Positions 16,230 to 24,845 of a DNA stretch of 64,000 nucleotides are shown here, one piece after another (position 1 is the stretch's first letter; each line of letters begins with the position of its first letter). The stretch comes from DASYTH01 sp035762905 (GTDB lineage: Bacteria; Actinomycetota; Actinomycetes; Mycobacteriales; Pseudonocardiaceae), in contig NZ_DASUCC010000080.1 of the NCBI RefSeq assembly GCF_035762905.1, positions 27,094-91,093 on the forward strand, read 5' to 3'. The translations under genes and the position numbers were made by a program. The notes beneath the pieces are model-generated. The model had not been told where the DNA came from. It searched no databases and worked only from the letters and a program-made list of their open reading frames with translations.

Positions 16230-17552
16230 ATGGCCATTCGAACCTACGGGCAGAACGCGGTCGACTGGGAGCAGCGGGTCGATCTCGACCGGCTGCGCGT
16301 CGAGCGGCTGGCCCGACTGAAGGACACCCTGGAACGGTCCGAGCTCGGCGCCCTGCTCACCTTCGACTTCGCGAACATCCGGTACATGACGTCCACCCAC
16401 ATCGGCACCTGGGCGATGGACAAGCTGATCCGGTTCGCCGTGCTCCCCCGCGGCGGCGAACCGGTGATCTGGGACTTCGGCTCGGCAGCCAAACATCACC
16501 AGCTCTACAACCCGTGGCTGGACGGCGAATCCCGGGCCAGAGCCGGGATCTCCACGCTGCGCGGCGCGTTCCACCCGGACGCCGGCATCGCCGAGGAGGT
16601 GGCCAGGAAGGTCGCCGCGGTGCTCGCCGAGCACGGCCTCGCCGGCGAGCCGGTCGGCGTCGACCTGGTCGAGATGCCGATTCTCCTTGCCCTGCAAGGA
16701 CAGGGGCTGACGATCGTGGACGGCCAGCAGGTCTTCCTGGAGGCCAGGAAGATCAAGACGCCGGACGAGATCGGCCTGCTCGCCCAGGCCTGCTCGATGG
16801 TGGACGCCGCCTACGAGGAGCTGTACGGGTTCCTGCGTCCCGGGGTGCGCGAGAACGAGTGCGTGGCGCTGGTCAGCAAGGTGCTCTACGAGCTGGGCAG
16901 CGAGTACGTCGAGGGGGTCAACGCGATCTCCGGCGAGCGCTGCTCGCCGCACCCGCACGTGTACTCGGACCGGCTGATCCGCCCGGGCGACCCGGCGTTC
17001 TTCGACATCCTGCACAGCCATCTCGGCTACCGCACCTGCTACTACCGCTGCTTCGCGGTGGGCAGCGCGTCCCGGGCCCAGCGCGACGCCTACACCCGCT
17101 GCCGAGAGTACATGGACCAGGCCATCTCGCTGGTCCGCCCGGGCGCCACCACGGCCGACATCGTCTCGGTGTGGCCGCGGGCCGAGGAGTTCGGCTTCGC
17201 CAACGAGGAGGCGGCGTTCGCGCTGCAGTACGGGCACGGTGTCGGACTGTCCATCTGGGAGAAACCCATCTTCTCCCGGCTGGTGTCGCTGGACCACCCG
17301 GAGACGCTGGAAGAGGGCATGCTCTTCGCGCTGGAGACCTACTGGCCGGCCGAGGACGGCTGGTCGGCGGCCCGGATCGAGGAGGAGGTCGTGGTCACCG
17401 CGAACGGCTGCGAGGTGATCACCAAGTTCCCGGCCGAGGAGCTGCTGGTCGCCGGGCGCAAGTACTGGACGGCCGGCGGTGCGCTGAACACGTTGCGCGA
17501 AGCGCAGTCCCACCTCAACACGGACAAGAACGGCGATGGACACCACGACTAG
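16230..17552 (+). CDS. M24-family (creatinase/DddP-like) hydrolase
   Basis: Pita-bread-fold protein of 440 residues, related to Xaa-Pro peptidases, creatinase and the DMSP lyase DddP; cytoplasmic. The substrate is unknown, but an amine- or amide-bearing small molecule fits. Of the five usual metal ligands I see Asp259 (FFDILHSH), His336 (YGHGVGL), Glu369 (FALET) and Glu384/385 (RIEEEVVV), while the second aspartate appears replaced by Cys270 (GYRTCYYRCF). Creatinase works without metal, so this could be a metal-free or altered-metal enzyme. I chose the ATG at 16230, with GAGGTG upstream, over an ATG 26 codons earlier that begins near an operator. It is the first gene of a seven-gene operon and overlaps E1 alpha by 17 bases. 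Confidence 0.85.
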   Translation: MAIRTYGQNAVDWEQRVDLDRLRVERLARLKDTLERSELGALLTFDFANIRYMTSTHIGTWAMDKLIRFAVLPRGGEPVIWDFGSAAKHHQLYNPWLDGESRARAGISTLRGAFHPDAGIAEEVARKVAAVLAEHGLAGEPVGVDLVEMPILLALQGQGLTIVDGQQVFLEARKIKTPDEIGLLAQACSMVDAAYEELYGFLRPGVRENECVALVSKVLYELGSEYVEGVNAISGERCSPHPHVYSDRLIRPGDPAFFDILHSHLGYRTCYYRCFAVGSASRAQRDAYTRCREYMDQAISLVRPGATTADIVSVWPRAEEFGFANEEAAFALQYGHGVGLSIWEKPIFSRLVSLDHPETLEEGMLFALETYWPAEDGWSAARIEEEVVVTANGCEVITKFPAEELLVAGRKYWTAGGALNTLREAQSHLNTDKNGDGHHD

Positions 17553-18546
17553 AGAGCCGGTGCACGCCGGTCCGGCCGCCGAGCTGCTCGATCTCTACCA
17601 GCAGCTCCTGGTCATCCGGCGCACCGAGAAGGCGGCACACGATCTCTTCCTTGCCGGGCTGGTGAAGGGCACGACGCACCTGGCGGCCGGGCAGGAGGCG
17701 GTCGCGGTCGGGGCCGCGGCGGCGCTGCGCCCGGACGACTACGTGTTCGCCACCTACCGCGGACACCATCACGCGATCGCCAGGGGCGCCACCCCCGAGG
17801 AGTGCCTGGCCGAGCTGATGAGCAAGGCCACCGGGGTGTGCAAGGCCAAGGGCGGCTCGATGCACCTGACCAAGGCCTCGCACAACATGTTGGGCTCCTA
17901 CGCCATCGTCGGCGCGCACCTGCCGATGGCCGCCGGCGCGGCGTGGTCGGCCCAGCTGCGCGGTTCCGGGCAGGTCGCGGTGGCCTTCTTCGGCGACGGG
18001 GCGACGAACATCGGCGCGTTCCACGAGGCGCTCAACCTGGCCGCGGTGTGGAAGCTGCCGGTGATCTTCGTGTGCGAGAACAACCTCTACATGGAGTACA
18101 CGCCGATCGCGTCGGTCACCGCGGTCAAGGACCCGGCCGCCGGGCGTGCCCCGGCCTACGGCATCCCGGCCGAGATCATCGACGGCAACGACGTGCTGAC
18201 CGTGTGGGACGCGATGCGCGCGGCGGTGGAGCGGGCCCGCAACGGCAACGGTCCCACGGTGATCGAGGCCCGCACCTACCGGCACTACGGGCACAGCCGG
18301 ACCGATCCGGGCAAGTACCGACCGGAGGCCGAGGTGCGCGAGTGGATGGCGCGCGACCCGCTGACCGTGGCGCGTGCGCACCTGCGCCGGCTGGGCCTGT
18401 CCGACGCCGCGGTGGAGCAGGCCGAGGCGGCGGCCGAGCGGATCGTCGCGGAGGCGATCGACGCGGCCAAGCAGGCCCCGGAGGCGGATCCGGCCGAGGC
18501 GTTCACCGACGTGTGGGCGGACGGAGGTGCGGCGTGGCGGAGCTGA
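17536..18546 (+). CDS. TPP-dependent dehydrogenase E1 alpha subunit
   Basis: Alpha subunit of a pyruvate/acetoin/branched-chain 2-oxoacid dehydrogenase E1, 336 residues. The thiamine-diphosphate motif runs from GDG (153-155) to ENN (181-183), with GDGATNIGAFHEALNLAA in between. KAKGGSMHLT near residue 103 and YRHYGHSRTDPGKYR are also typical. The short length and KGGSMH motif resemble the acetoin dehydrogenase alpha subunit (AcoA). No lipoyl E2 or E3 gene accompanies it, so it either borrows a partner or works alone. It overlaps the genes on both sides, which indicates a stoichiometric complex with the beta subunit. Confidence 0.92.
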   Translation: MDTTTREPVHAGPAAELLDLYQQLLVIRRTEKAAHDLFLAGLVKGTTHLAAGQEAVAVGAAAALRPDDYVFATYRGHHHAIARGATPEECLAELMSKATGVCKAKGGSMHLTKASHNMLGSYAIVGAHLPMAAGAAWSAQLRGSGQVAVAFFGDGATNIGAFHEALNLAAVWKLPVIFVCENNLYMEYTPIASVTAVKDPAAGRAPAYGIPAEIIDGNDVLTVWDAMRAAVERARNGNGPTVIEARTYRHYGHSRTDPGKYRPEAEVREWMARDPLTVARAHLRRLGLSDAAVEQAEAAAERIVAEAIDAAKQAPEADPAEAFTDVWADGGAAWRS

Positions 18547-19523
18547 CCGGGACGATCACCTACCGGGAGGCGGTGGCCGAGGGCATCGCCCGGGAGATGC
18601 GTCGGGACTCCTCGGTGGTCTGCCTCGGCGAGGACATCGGCGCCGCGGGCGGCGTGTTCAAGACCACCGTCGGCCTGTTCGAGGAGTTCGGCCCGCGCCG
18701 GGTCTGGGACACGCCGATCTCCGAGCAGGCCATCGTCGGCGCCGCGATGGGCGCGGCGATGACCGGGATGCGCCCGGTGGCCGAGATCATGTTCTCCGAC
18801 TTTTTGGCCTGCTGCTGGGACTACCTGGCCAACGAGATCCCCAAGGTGCGCTACATGACCGGCGGGCAGGTCACGGTGCCGCTGGTGGTGCGCACGGCCA
18901 ACGGCGGTGGACTGGGGTTCGGCGCGCAGCACTCCCAGGCGACCGAGAACTGGGCGTTCACCGTGCCCGGGCTGAAGATCGCCGCTCCGGCCACGCCCTC
19001 GGACGTGATCGGCCTGATGGCCTCGGCGATCCGCAGCGAGGACCCGGTGGTCTTCTTCGAGCACAAGGGTCTGTTCGCCAGCAAGGGTCCGGCCGCGCCC
19101 GCGGACCACGTGATCCCGTTGGGCGAGGCCGCGATCGTGCGGCCGGGCCGGGACGTGACCGTGGTTGCGCTCGCCTCCACCGTGCCGGTGTCGCGCGCCG
19201 CCGCCGAGGTGCTCGCCCCGGAGGGGATCGCGGTCGAGGTGGTGGACCTGCGCTGCCTGGTGCCGCTGGACATGCGCACCGTGCTCGAGTCGGTGGCCAA
19301 GACCTCGCGGCTGCTCATCGTCGAGGAGAACCCGTACCAGGGCGGCTGGGGCGGGACGGTGGCGTCGATCGTGGCCGACGAGGGGTTCGAGTTTCTGGAC
19401 GCGCCGATCCGTCGGGTGGCCGCGGCCTGCGTGCCGCTGCCGTTCGCGGACCGGCTCGAGGACGAGGTCATTCCGACCGTCGACAAGGTGGCCGACGCGG
19501 TGCGCCGGCTGGCCGTCTTCTGA
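18534..19523 (+). CDS. TPP-dependent dehydrogenase E1 beta subunit
   Basis: Beta subunit of the same E1 enzyme, 329 residues. Typical segments are GEDIGAAGGVFKTT, the DTPISEQAIVGAAMGAAMTG helix, the FGAQHSQ loop, and the C-terminal transketolase domain (VVDLRCLVPLDMRTVLESV). The start is GTG at 18534 with GGAGGTGC upstream; it overlaps the alpha stop by 13 bases. Everything upstream in the long open frame is the alpha gene read out of frame. Together the two subunits should decarboxylate a 2-oxoacid or cleave an acetoin-like diketone; the natural substrate may be the end product of this catabolic operon. Confidence 0.92.
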   Translation: MAELTGTITYREAVAEGIAREMRRDSSVVCLGEDIGAAGGVFKTTVGLFEEFGPRRVWDTPISEQAIVGAAMGAAMTGMRPVAEIMFSDFLACCWDYLANEIPKVRYMTGGQVTVPLVVRTANGGGLGFGAQHSQATENWAFTVPGLKIAAPATPSDVIGLMASAIRSEDPVVFFEHKGLFASKGPAAPADHVIPLGEAAIVRPGRDVTVVALASTVPVSRAAAEVLAPEGIAVEVVDLRCLVPLDMRTVLESVAKTSRLLIVEENPYQGGWGGTVASIVADEGFEFLDAPIRRVAAACVPLPFADRLEDEVIPTVDKVADAVRRLAVF

Positions 19524-19549
19524 ATCCAACCGAGGCAAGAGGAGTCACC

Positions 19550-20908
19550 ATGAGCACCCGGACGCTCATCAAAGGCGGCCAGATCCTGAGCATGGACGGC
19601 AACGTCGGCGATCTGCGCGGCGACCTGCTGATCGAGGACGGCAAGATCGCCGACGTGCGGCCGGAGATCAGCGCGGACGCCGAGGTGATCGACGCCAGCG
19701 GGTTCATCGTGATCCCCGGGTTCGTCGACACCCACCGGCACACCTGGGAGGCGGCGATCCGCGGCTGCGCGCCCAACGCCACGCTGGACGACTACTTCGT
19801 CGACATCCTGGACACCTTCGCGCCGCTGTACCGCGCGCAGGACGTGTACGCGGCGAACCTGGCCGGGGCACTGGAATGCCTCAACGCCGGGATCACCACG
19901 GTGGTGGACTGGTCGCACATCAACAACACGCCCGAGCACCCGGACGCGGCGATCAAGGGCTTACAGGAGGCGGGGATCCGCGCGCAGTACGCCTACGGCA
20001 GCGCCAACACCTCGCTGGCCGACTACTGGTTCGAGAGCAAGATCGCGATCCCGGGCGACGACGTGCGCCGGATCCGGGACACCTACTTCTCCTCCGACAC
20101 CGGCCTGCTCACGATGGCGCTGGCCACCCGGGGTCCCGGGTTCTGCGTGGACGACGTGGTGCGGTCGGAGTGGGCGCTGGCCCGCGAGCTGGGCATCCCG
20201 ATCACCGTGCACGTCGGGATGGGCCGGGTGGCCGGCCGGTTCGGCATGATCACGCAACTGAACGACCTCGGTCTGCTCGGCCCGGACACCACCTACATCC
20301 ACTGCTGCTACTTCAGCGAGGACGAGTGGCGGCTGGTCGCCGATTCCGGCGGCACCATCTCGATCGCGCCGCAGATCGAGGTGCAGATGGGGCACGGCTG
20401 GCCCCCGGTGATGAAGTCGATCGAGCACGGCCTGCGGCCCAGCCTGTCGATCGACGTGGTGACCACGGCGCCCGGCGACATGTTCACCCAGATCCGGTCC
20501 GCGTTCGGCACCGAGCGGGCCCGGGTCAACGCCGAGTGCTGGCAGGCCAATGTGGACATTCCGGAGACCATGCTGACCGCGCAGGACATGCTGGAGATGG
20601 CCACGGTCAACGGCGCGCACGTGGCCGGACTGGAGGCCCGCACCGGTTCGCTCACCCCGGGCAAGCAGGCCGACGTGGTGCTGCTGGACGCCAGAATGCT
20701 GAACATGGCCCCGGTGATCGACCCGGTCACCGCCGTGACGCTGTGCGCCGATGTGTCCAATGTGGACACCGTGCTGGTCGACGGCGTGGTGGTCAAGCGC
20801 GGTGGGCAGCTGGTTGCCGACGTGGCCGCGGCCCGGGCGGGTGTGGAAGCGGCCCGCGACTTCCTGGTCGAGCAGGCGGCGCAGCGCCAGACCGCGGCAC
20901 CGGTGTGA
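19550..20908 (+). CDS. Amidohydrolase (ATZ/TRZ, deaminase-like)
   Basis: Metal-dependent hydrolase of the amidohydrolase superfamily, 452 residues, similar in layout to cytosine deaminase, chlorohydrolase and SsnA-like enzymes. Metal-binding residues visible are His62 and His64 (DTHRHTWE), His221 (VHVGMG), His251 (IHCCYFS) and Asp302 (SIDVVTTAPGD). The flanking beta-sandwich (GQILSMDG at the start, TPGKQADVVLLD at the end) is complete. The ATG at 19550 has GAGGAG upstream. The presumed reaction is hydrolytic deamination or ring/amide hydrolysis of the operon's substrate. It abuts the bicupin gene (stop and start share one base). Confidence 0.9.
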   Translation: MSTRTLIKGGQILSMDGNVGDLRGDLLIEDGKIADVRPEISADAEVIDASGFIVIPGFVDTHRHTWEAAIRGCAPNATLDDYFVDILDTFAPLYRAQDVYAANLAGALECLNAGITTVVDWSHINNTPEHPDAAIKGLQEAGIRAQYAYGSANTSLADYWFESKIAIPGDDVRRIRDTYFSSDTGLLTMALATRGPGFCVDDVVRSEWALARELGIPITVHVGMGRVAGRFGMITQLNDLGLLGPDTTYIHCCYFSEDEWRLVADSGGTISIAPQIEVQMGHGWPPVMKSIEHGLRPSLSIDVVTTAPGDMFTQIRSAFGTERARVNAECWQANVDIPETMLTAQDMLEMATVNGAHVAGLEARTGSLTPGKQADVVLLDARMLNMAPVIDPVTAVTLCADVSNVDTVLVDGVVVKRGGQLVADVAAARAGVEAARDFLVEQAAQRQTAAPV

Positions 20909-21783
20909 TGTCCCGGCACGTCGTGCGCCGGGGCGGCGAGGCCCGGTTCGTGGAAGGCGAAGGAGGGCTGTCGGTCTGGTCGGTAGTCGACGAGACGGCG
21001 CCTGCCGTGCACACTGGGTTCGAACTGTGCGCGCTGGAACCCGGCGGGTCGGTCCCGCCCCGGGTCCAGTCGTTCGAGGAGTCGGTGTACGTGACGGAGG
21101 GCGAGCTGGTGCTGCGCACCCCCGAGGGTGCCGTGCTGCTCGGTCCCGGCGACTACGGCCTGCTGCCGGTCGGCTATCCGCACGCCTGGCGCAACGACGG
21201 CGACGCGGTGGCCCGGTGGGCCCGGATGCTCGCCCCGCAGCCGCGGCAGCGGTTCGGCGGCGACACGGTTCCGGTGCCGCTGGACGATCTCGGGCCGCCC
21301 CAACGGATCGACGTGCGGGACCCGCGCACCCGGCTGTTCGGCCACATCGAGCCGGCGAACATGGACCCCGGCAAGCAGAGCCAGGAGCTGCTGGCGCTCT
21401 CCGCCAGCATGCGCACCGCCCTGCTGGTGTACAGCGGGATCACGGTGAAGATGATGGTCGACTCGGATCTGGGCGCGTTGCTGGCGACGATGTTCATGGT
21501 GCAGTACGAGCCGGCCGGGGTGGCCGGCCCGCACGACCATCCGTTCGAGGAGGCCTACTACTTCCTCGAGGGCGTCGGCGAGGGCACGTTCGACGGCGAG
21601 ACCTACCAACTCGAGCCCGGCGACGTGGCGTTCGCCGGGGTCGGCTGCGTGCACGGTTTTCGCAATCTGGGTGATGGACCGCTGCGCTGGCTGGAAACCC
21701 AGGCACCGCAGCCACCCGGTCGGCACTCCTACCGGTTCGTGCGCGACTGGGACTACCTCAAGGTGGCACTCGAAGGGAGCTGA
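20908..21783 (+). CDS. Bicupin protein, ureidoglycine aminohydrolase-like
   Basis: Protein of 291 residues with two cupin domains, about residues 40-110 (PPRVQSFEESVYVTEGELVL) and 205-275 (GPHDHPFEEAYYFLEGVGEG). The second carries the His/Glu metal ligands. The overall layout resembles (S)-ureidoglycine aminohydrolase (AllE), which releases ammonia from a ureido compound, but equally other bicupins. Its start shares a base with the amidohydrolase stop. In this operon a Mn-dependent deaminating or isomerising step is plausible; the specific reaction is inference. Confidence 0.8.
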   Translation: MSRHVVRRGGEARFVEGEGGLSVWSVVDETAPAVHTGFELCALEPGGSVPPRVQSFEESVYVTEGELVLRTPEGAVLLGPGDYGLLPVGYPHAWRNDGDAVARWARMLAPQPRQRFGGDTVPVPLDDLGPPQRIDVRDPRTRLFGHIEPANMDPGKQSQELLALSASMRTALLVYSGITVKMMVDSDLGALLATMFMVQYEPAGVAGPHDHPFEEAYYFLEGVGEGTFDGETYQLEPGDVAFAGVGCVHGFRNLGDGPLRWLETQAPQPPGRHSYRFVRDWDYLKVALEGS

Positions 21784-21784
21784 C

Positions 21785-22474
21785 ATGGGCGCGATCGTGG
21801 TGGTCGGCGGGACGGCGGGCATCGGGCTTGAGCTGGCCCGGCACTACGCGGACGCCGGGCGCGAGGTCGTGCTCACCGGCCGGGACATCGACCGGGCCAA
21901 GGCAGCCGCCGACGAGGTGGGCGGCGCCACGACGGGTCTGGCCTTCGACCTGTCCGAGCCGGAGGGGATCGGCGCCGCGCTGGTCGATGTCGGGCCGGTC
22001 GACGGGCTGGTGCTGGCCGCCGTCGAGCGGGACGCCAACGCGGTGGCCGACTTCGACATCGGCGGTGCCCGGCATCTGGTGACACTCAAGCTGGTCGGCT
22101 ACGCCACCGTGGTGAACGTGTTGCGCGAGCGGCTGGCGGCCGACGGCGCGGTGCTGATGTTCGGCGGCCAGGCCCGGATCCGGCCGTATCCGGGATCCAC
22201 CACCGTGTCGACGGTCAACGCCGGGGTGGACGGCATGGTGCGCACGCTCGCCATCGAGCTGGCCCCGGTCCGGGTCAACTCCATCCACCCCGGGATCGTC
22301 GGCGACAGCCCGTTCTGGAAGGACAAGCCGGCGCCGGTGCTGGACGCGTTCACCGCGGGCACGCTCACCGGAAAACTGGCCAGCATGGCCGATGTCGTGT
22401 CGGCCGCGGTCCTGCTGCTGGAGAACCGGGCGATCAACGACGTGAACCTGGTGGTGGACGGGGGCTGGCGGTAG
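21785..22474 (+). CDS. SDR-family protein lacking the catalytic Tyr-Lys pair
   Basis: Short-chain dehydrogenase fold, 229 residues. The nucleotide-binding glycine motif is VVGGTAGIG (6-14), and the C-terminal part (ELAPVRVNSIHPG, then NLVVDGGWR) is typical. Where the active-site YxxxK should stand before AGVDGMVRTLAIELAP, the sequence has Val141 and Asn145, so the usual proton-relay residues are missing. It may bind NAD(P) without redox activity or use another mechanism. The gene is two bases downstream of the bicupin stop and its own stop overlaps the next GTG. A longer upstream reading only repeats bicupin DNA. Confidence 0.85.
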   Translation: MGAIVVVGGTAGIGLELARHYADAGREVVLTGRDIDRAKAAADEVGGATTGLAFDLSEPEGIGAALVDVGPVDGLVLAAVERDANAVADFDIGGARHLVTLKLVGYATVVNVLRERLAADGAVLMFGGQARIRPYPGSTTVSTVNAGVDGMVRTLAIELAPVRVNSIHPGIVGDSPFWKDKPAPVLDAFTAGTLTGKLASMADVVSAAVLLLENRAINDVNLVVDGGWR

Positions 22475-23355
22475 TGCCGGCCGACCCGGTCGCGGTGGTC
22501 GGCGCCGGAACCATGGGTGCGGCCATGGCGGCGACACTGCGCCGGGCCGGGCGGGACGTGGTGCTGTACAACCGGACCCGGGACCGGGCCGAGCGGGTGG
22601 CGGCGGAGTCCGGGGCGAGCGTGACCGGCACCGCGCGGGCGGCGGCCGGCGGCGCCCAGGTTGTGATCGTGTCGCTGGCCGACGACGCCGCGGTTCGATC
22701 CGTCTACCGTGGACCGGATGGGCTGATGGCCGGACTGCGGCCGGGTGCGATCGTGCTGGAGACCAGCACGATCGCGCCCGGCACGGTGCGCGAGTTGGCG
22801 CCCGCGGTCGCGGAACGCGGCGCGGTGCTGCTGGACGCGCCGGTTTCCGGCAGCGTGGCGCTGGTCGAACGGGGCGAGCTGACGTTCATGGTCGGTGGCG
22901 CGCCGGAGGCGATCGAGCGTGCCCGGCCGGTGCTGGACATCCTGGGGCGGCGCACGTTCCAGCTCGGCGGGCCGGGCAGCGGCGCGACGATGAAGCTGGT
23001 GGTGAACTCCGCGCTGCACGGGCTCAACCAGGCGCTGGCCGAGGCGCTGGTGCTGGCCGAGAAGGCCGGGTTGGACCGGTCGGCCGCCTACGAGGTGTTC
23101 GCGGCCAGCGCGCTGGGCGCGCCGTTCGTGCAGTACAAGCGCGCCGCCTACGAGCACCCCGAATCGGCGCCCGCGGCGTTCACTCTCGAGCTGGTGGCCA
23201 AGGATCTGGCGCTGGTCGCCGGGCTGGCCGAGGAGGTCGGCGCGGTCATGGAACAGCTGGCCGCGAACCGGCGGGTGGTCGCCGCCGCGGTGGACGCCGG
23301 GCTCGGTGCCGCGGACATGAGCGCGCTCGCAACGCACCTGCGCGAATCCCGATAA
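22474..23355 (+). CDS. Beta-hydroxyacid dehydrogenase (HIBADH-like)
   Basis: NAD(P)-dependent dehydrogenase of the 3-hydroxyisobutyrate / tartronate-semialdehyde reductase family, 293 residues. The Rossmann motif is VVGAGTMGAAMA (8-19), the substrate loop is DAPVSGSVALVERGELTFMVGG-like (about 121-142), and the catalytic lysine is Lys174 in GSGATMKLVVNS. The start is GTG at 22474, overlapping the SDR stop. It closes the seven-gene operon and could reduce a semialdehyde or oxidise a hydroxyacid formed by the earlier steps. The specific substrate is unknown. Confidence 0.9.
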   Translation: MPADPVAVVGAGTMGAAMAATLRRAGRDVVLYNRTRDRAERVAAESGASVTGTARAAAGGAQVVIVSLADDAAVRSVYRGPDGLMAGLRPGAIVLETSTIAPGTVRELAPAVAERGAVLLDAPVSGSVALVERGELTFMVGGAPEAIERARPVLDILGRRTFQLGGPGSGATMKLVVNSALHGLNQALAEALVLAEKAGLDRSAAYEVFAASALGAPFVQYKRAAYEHPESAPAAFTLELVAKDLALVAGLAEEVGAVMEQLAANRRVVAAAVDAGLGAADMSALATHLRESR

Positions 23356-23460
23356 TTTTCGGCATCAAGCCGTTATCGACATTGGGGCCTTGGTCTGCCC
23401 AAGATGCAGGCATGGTCCCTCGACCACGGGTCTTGATCCCCGACTCAGCCCGGAGGTAGT

Positions 23461-23526
23461 GTGACCACCGCCACCGAAAACTACCGGACGCATGTCCGAA
23501 AACTTGCGGCGAAGGGAAAGCAATGA
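23461..23526 (+). CDS. 21-residue leader ORF upstream of the binding-protein gene
   Basis: GTG-started frame encoding 21 residues: MTTATENYRT followed by HVRKLAAKGKQ, a basic, non-hydrophobic peptide. GGAGGT at 23452-23457 gives it a strong ribosome binding site, and its TGA overlaps the ATG of the binding-protein gene as ATGA. The binding-protein gene itself has a weaker site, so the leader probably drives its translation by coupling. It may be a simple translation entry point or a regulatory peptide. It is too short for routine gene callers. Confidence 0.6.
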   Translation: MTTATENYRTHVRKLAAKGKQ

Positions 23527-24833
23527 CTGCTTCCAGCCCGATGCCACGCCGGGCCTTCCTCGGCGCTCTGGGTGCCGGCGCCACCATGCTCGGCATCGGA
23601 GCCTGCAGCAGCAGCGGCGACGACAGCGGAAACTCCGGCGGCGACCCGAACGCCGCGCAGACCATCGAGTGGTGGCACATCCAGAACACCCCGCCGATGC
23701 TGCCCGTCTGGCAGGAACTGGCCGACCAGTACACCGCGCAGCACTCCAACGTGAAGATCAACATCACACCGATCGAGAACGAGGCGTTCAAGGCCCGGCT
23801 CACCACCGTGACCCAGTCCGGCGATGCCCCGGACATCTTCCAGACCTGGGGCGGCGGCGTGCTCAAGCAGCAGGTCGAAGCCGGCCTGGCCAAGGAGCTG
23901 ACCGGCGACCTCGCGTCGATCAAGGACAGCCTGGTCTCGACCGGCGTGCAGCCCTACGAGTGGGACGGCAAGGTCTACGGCGTTCCGTACGACATCGGCA
24001 TGGTCGGCTTCTGGTACAACAAGAAGCACTTCGCCACGGCCGGGATCAGCGCGCCGCCCGCCACCTGGACCGAGTTCCTGGACGCGGTGCGCAAGCTCAA
24101 GGGCGCTGGCATCACCCCGATCTCCCTTGCCGGCGGGGCGAAGTGGCCGGGCCACTACTACTGGACCTACCTGTCGATGCGGCTGCTCGGGCCGGACGGG
24201 CTCAAGAAGGCCGCGGCCGACAAGAAGTTCGACAGCCCGGAGTTCATCCAGGCCGGCCGGCACCTGAAGGAACTGGTCGACCTGCAGCCGTTCCAGAACG
24301 GGTTCCTCGGCGCGCCGTTCGACACCCCGGACGGCGAGGCCGCCGTGATGGGCAACGGCCAGGCCGCGATGGAGCTGCAGGGCCAGTGGGCGCCCGCGGT
24401 GCAGAAGGAGCAGTCCGGCAAGGACCTCGGCGCGGATCTGGACTGGTTCTCGTTCCCCGCGGTGGACGGCGGCAAGGGCAAGGTCACCGACACGATGGGC
24501 GGCGGTGGCGGCTTCGCGGTCGGCAAGGACGCCCCGCCGGCAGCCATCGACTTCCTCAAGTTCCTTGTCACCGCGGACAACCAGCGCAAGGCGGTGGCGA
24601 CCGGATCGGTGCTGCCGATCACCAAGGGCGCCGAGGACGCGATCCAGGACGCCCGGCAGAAGAAGGTGGCGGACGCGGTGAGCAAGTCCACCGGGTTCCA
24701 GCTCTACCTCGACCAGGACTACCCACCCTCGGTCGGGCAGACGGTCAACGACAGTGTCGCCCAACTCATCGCCGGCGCGATGAGCCCGGAGGACGTGGCA
24801 AAGGCGGTCACCGAGGCCGCGCAGAACGCCTAG
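23523..24833 (+). CDS. Sugar ABC solute-binding lipoprotein (Tat-type signal)
   Basis: Family 1 solute-binding protein, 436 residues. The N-terminus PRRAFLGALGAG with a hydrophobic stretch and the lipobox GIGAC suggests a twin-arginine exported lipoprotein. The mature part has the usual sugar-binding layout, starting TIEWWHIQNTPPMLPVW. It resembles BxlE/NgcE-type oligosaccharide binders from memory, but the ligand cannot be read. Its ATG overlaps the leader-ORF stop, and two permeases follow within 12 bases. The operon lies 167 bases after the M24 operon and may import that operon's substrate or a xylo-oligosaccharide. Confidence 0.92.
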   Translation: MTASSPMPRRAFLGALGAGATMLGIGACSSSGDDSGNSGGDPNAAQTIEWWHIQNTPPMLPVWQELADQYTAQHSNVKINITPIENEAFKARLTTVTQSGDAPDIFQTWGGGVLKQQVEAGLAKELTGDLASIKDSLVSTGVQPYEWDGKVYGVPYDIGMVGFWYNKKHFATAGISAPPATWTEFLDAVRKLKGAGITPISLAGGAKWPGHYYWTYLSMRLLGPDGLKKAAADKKFDSPEFIQAGRHLKELVDLQPFQNGFLGAPFDTPDGEAAVMGNGQAAMELQGQWAPAVQKEQSGKDLGADLDWFSFPAVDGGKGKVTDTMGGGGGFAVGKDAPPAAIDFLKFLVTADNQRKAVATGSVLPITKGAEDAIQDARQKKVADAVSKSTGFQLYLDQDYPPSVGQTVNDSVAQLIAGAMSPEDVAKAVTEAAQNA

Positions 24834-24845
24834 CAGCCCCGTTCT

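Noticed and set aside
17536..19523. Pyruvate dehydrogenase or complete acetoin dehydrogenase complex
   Set aside because: Only the E1 subunits are present; no E2, lipoyl or E3 gene lies in the operon, so I do not name the complex.
15462..23355. Ectoine degradation (DoeA is also an M24 enzyme)
   Set aside because: No DoeB-type deacetylase, transaminase or ectoine transporter is present, and the E1, amidohydrolase and bicupin genes do not fit that pathway.
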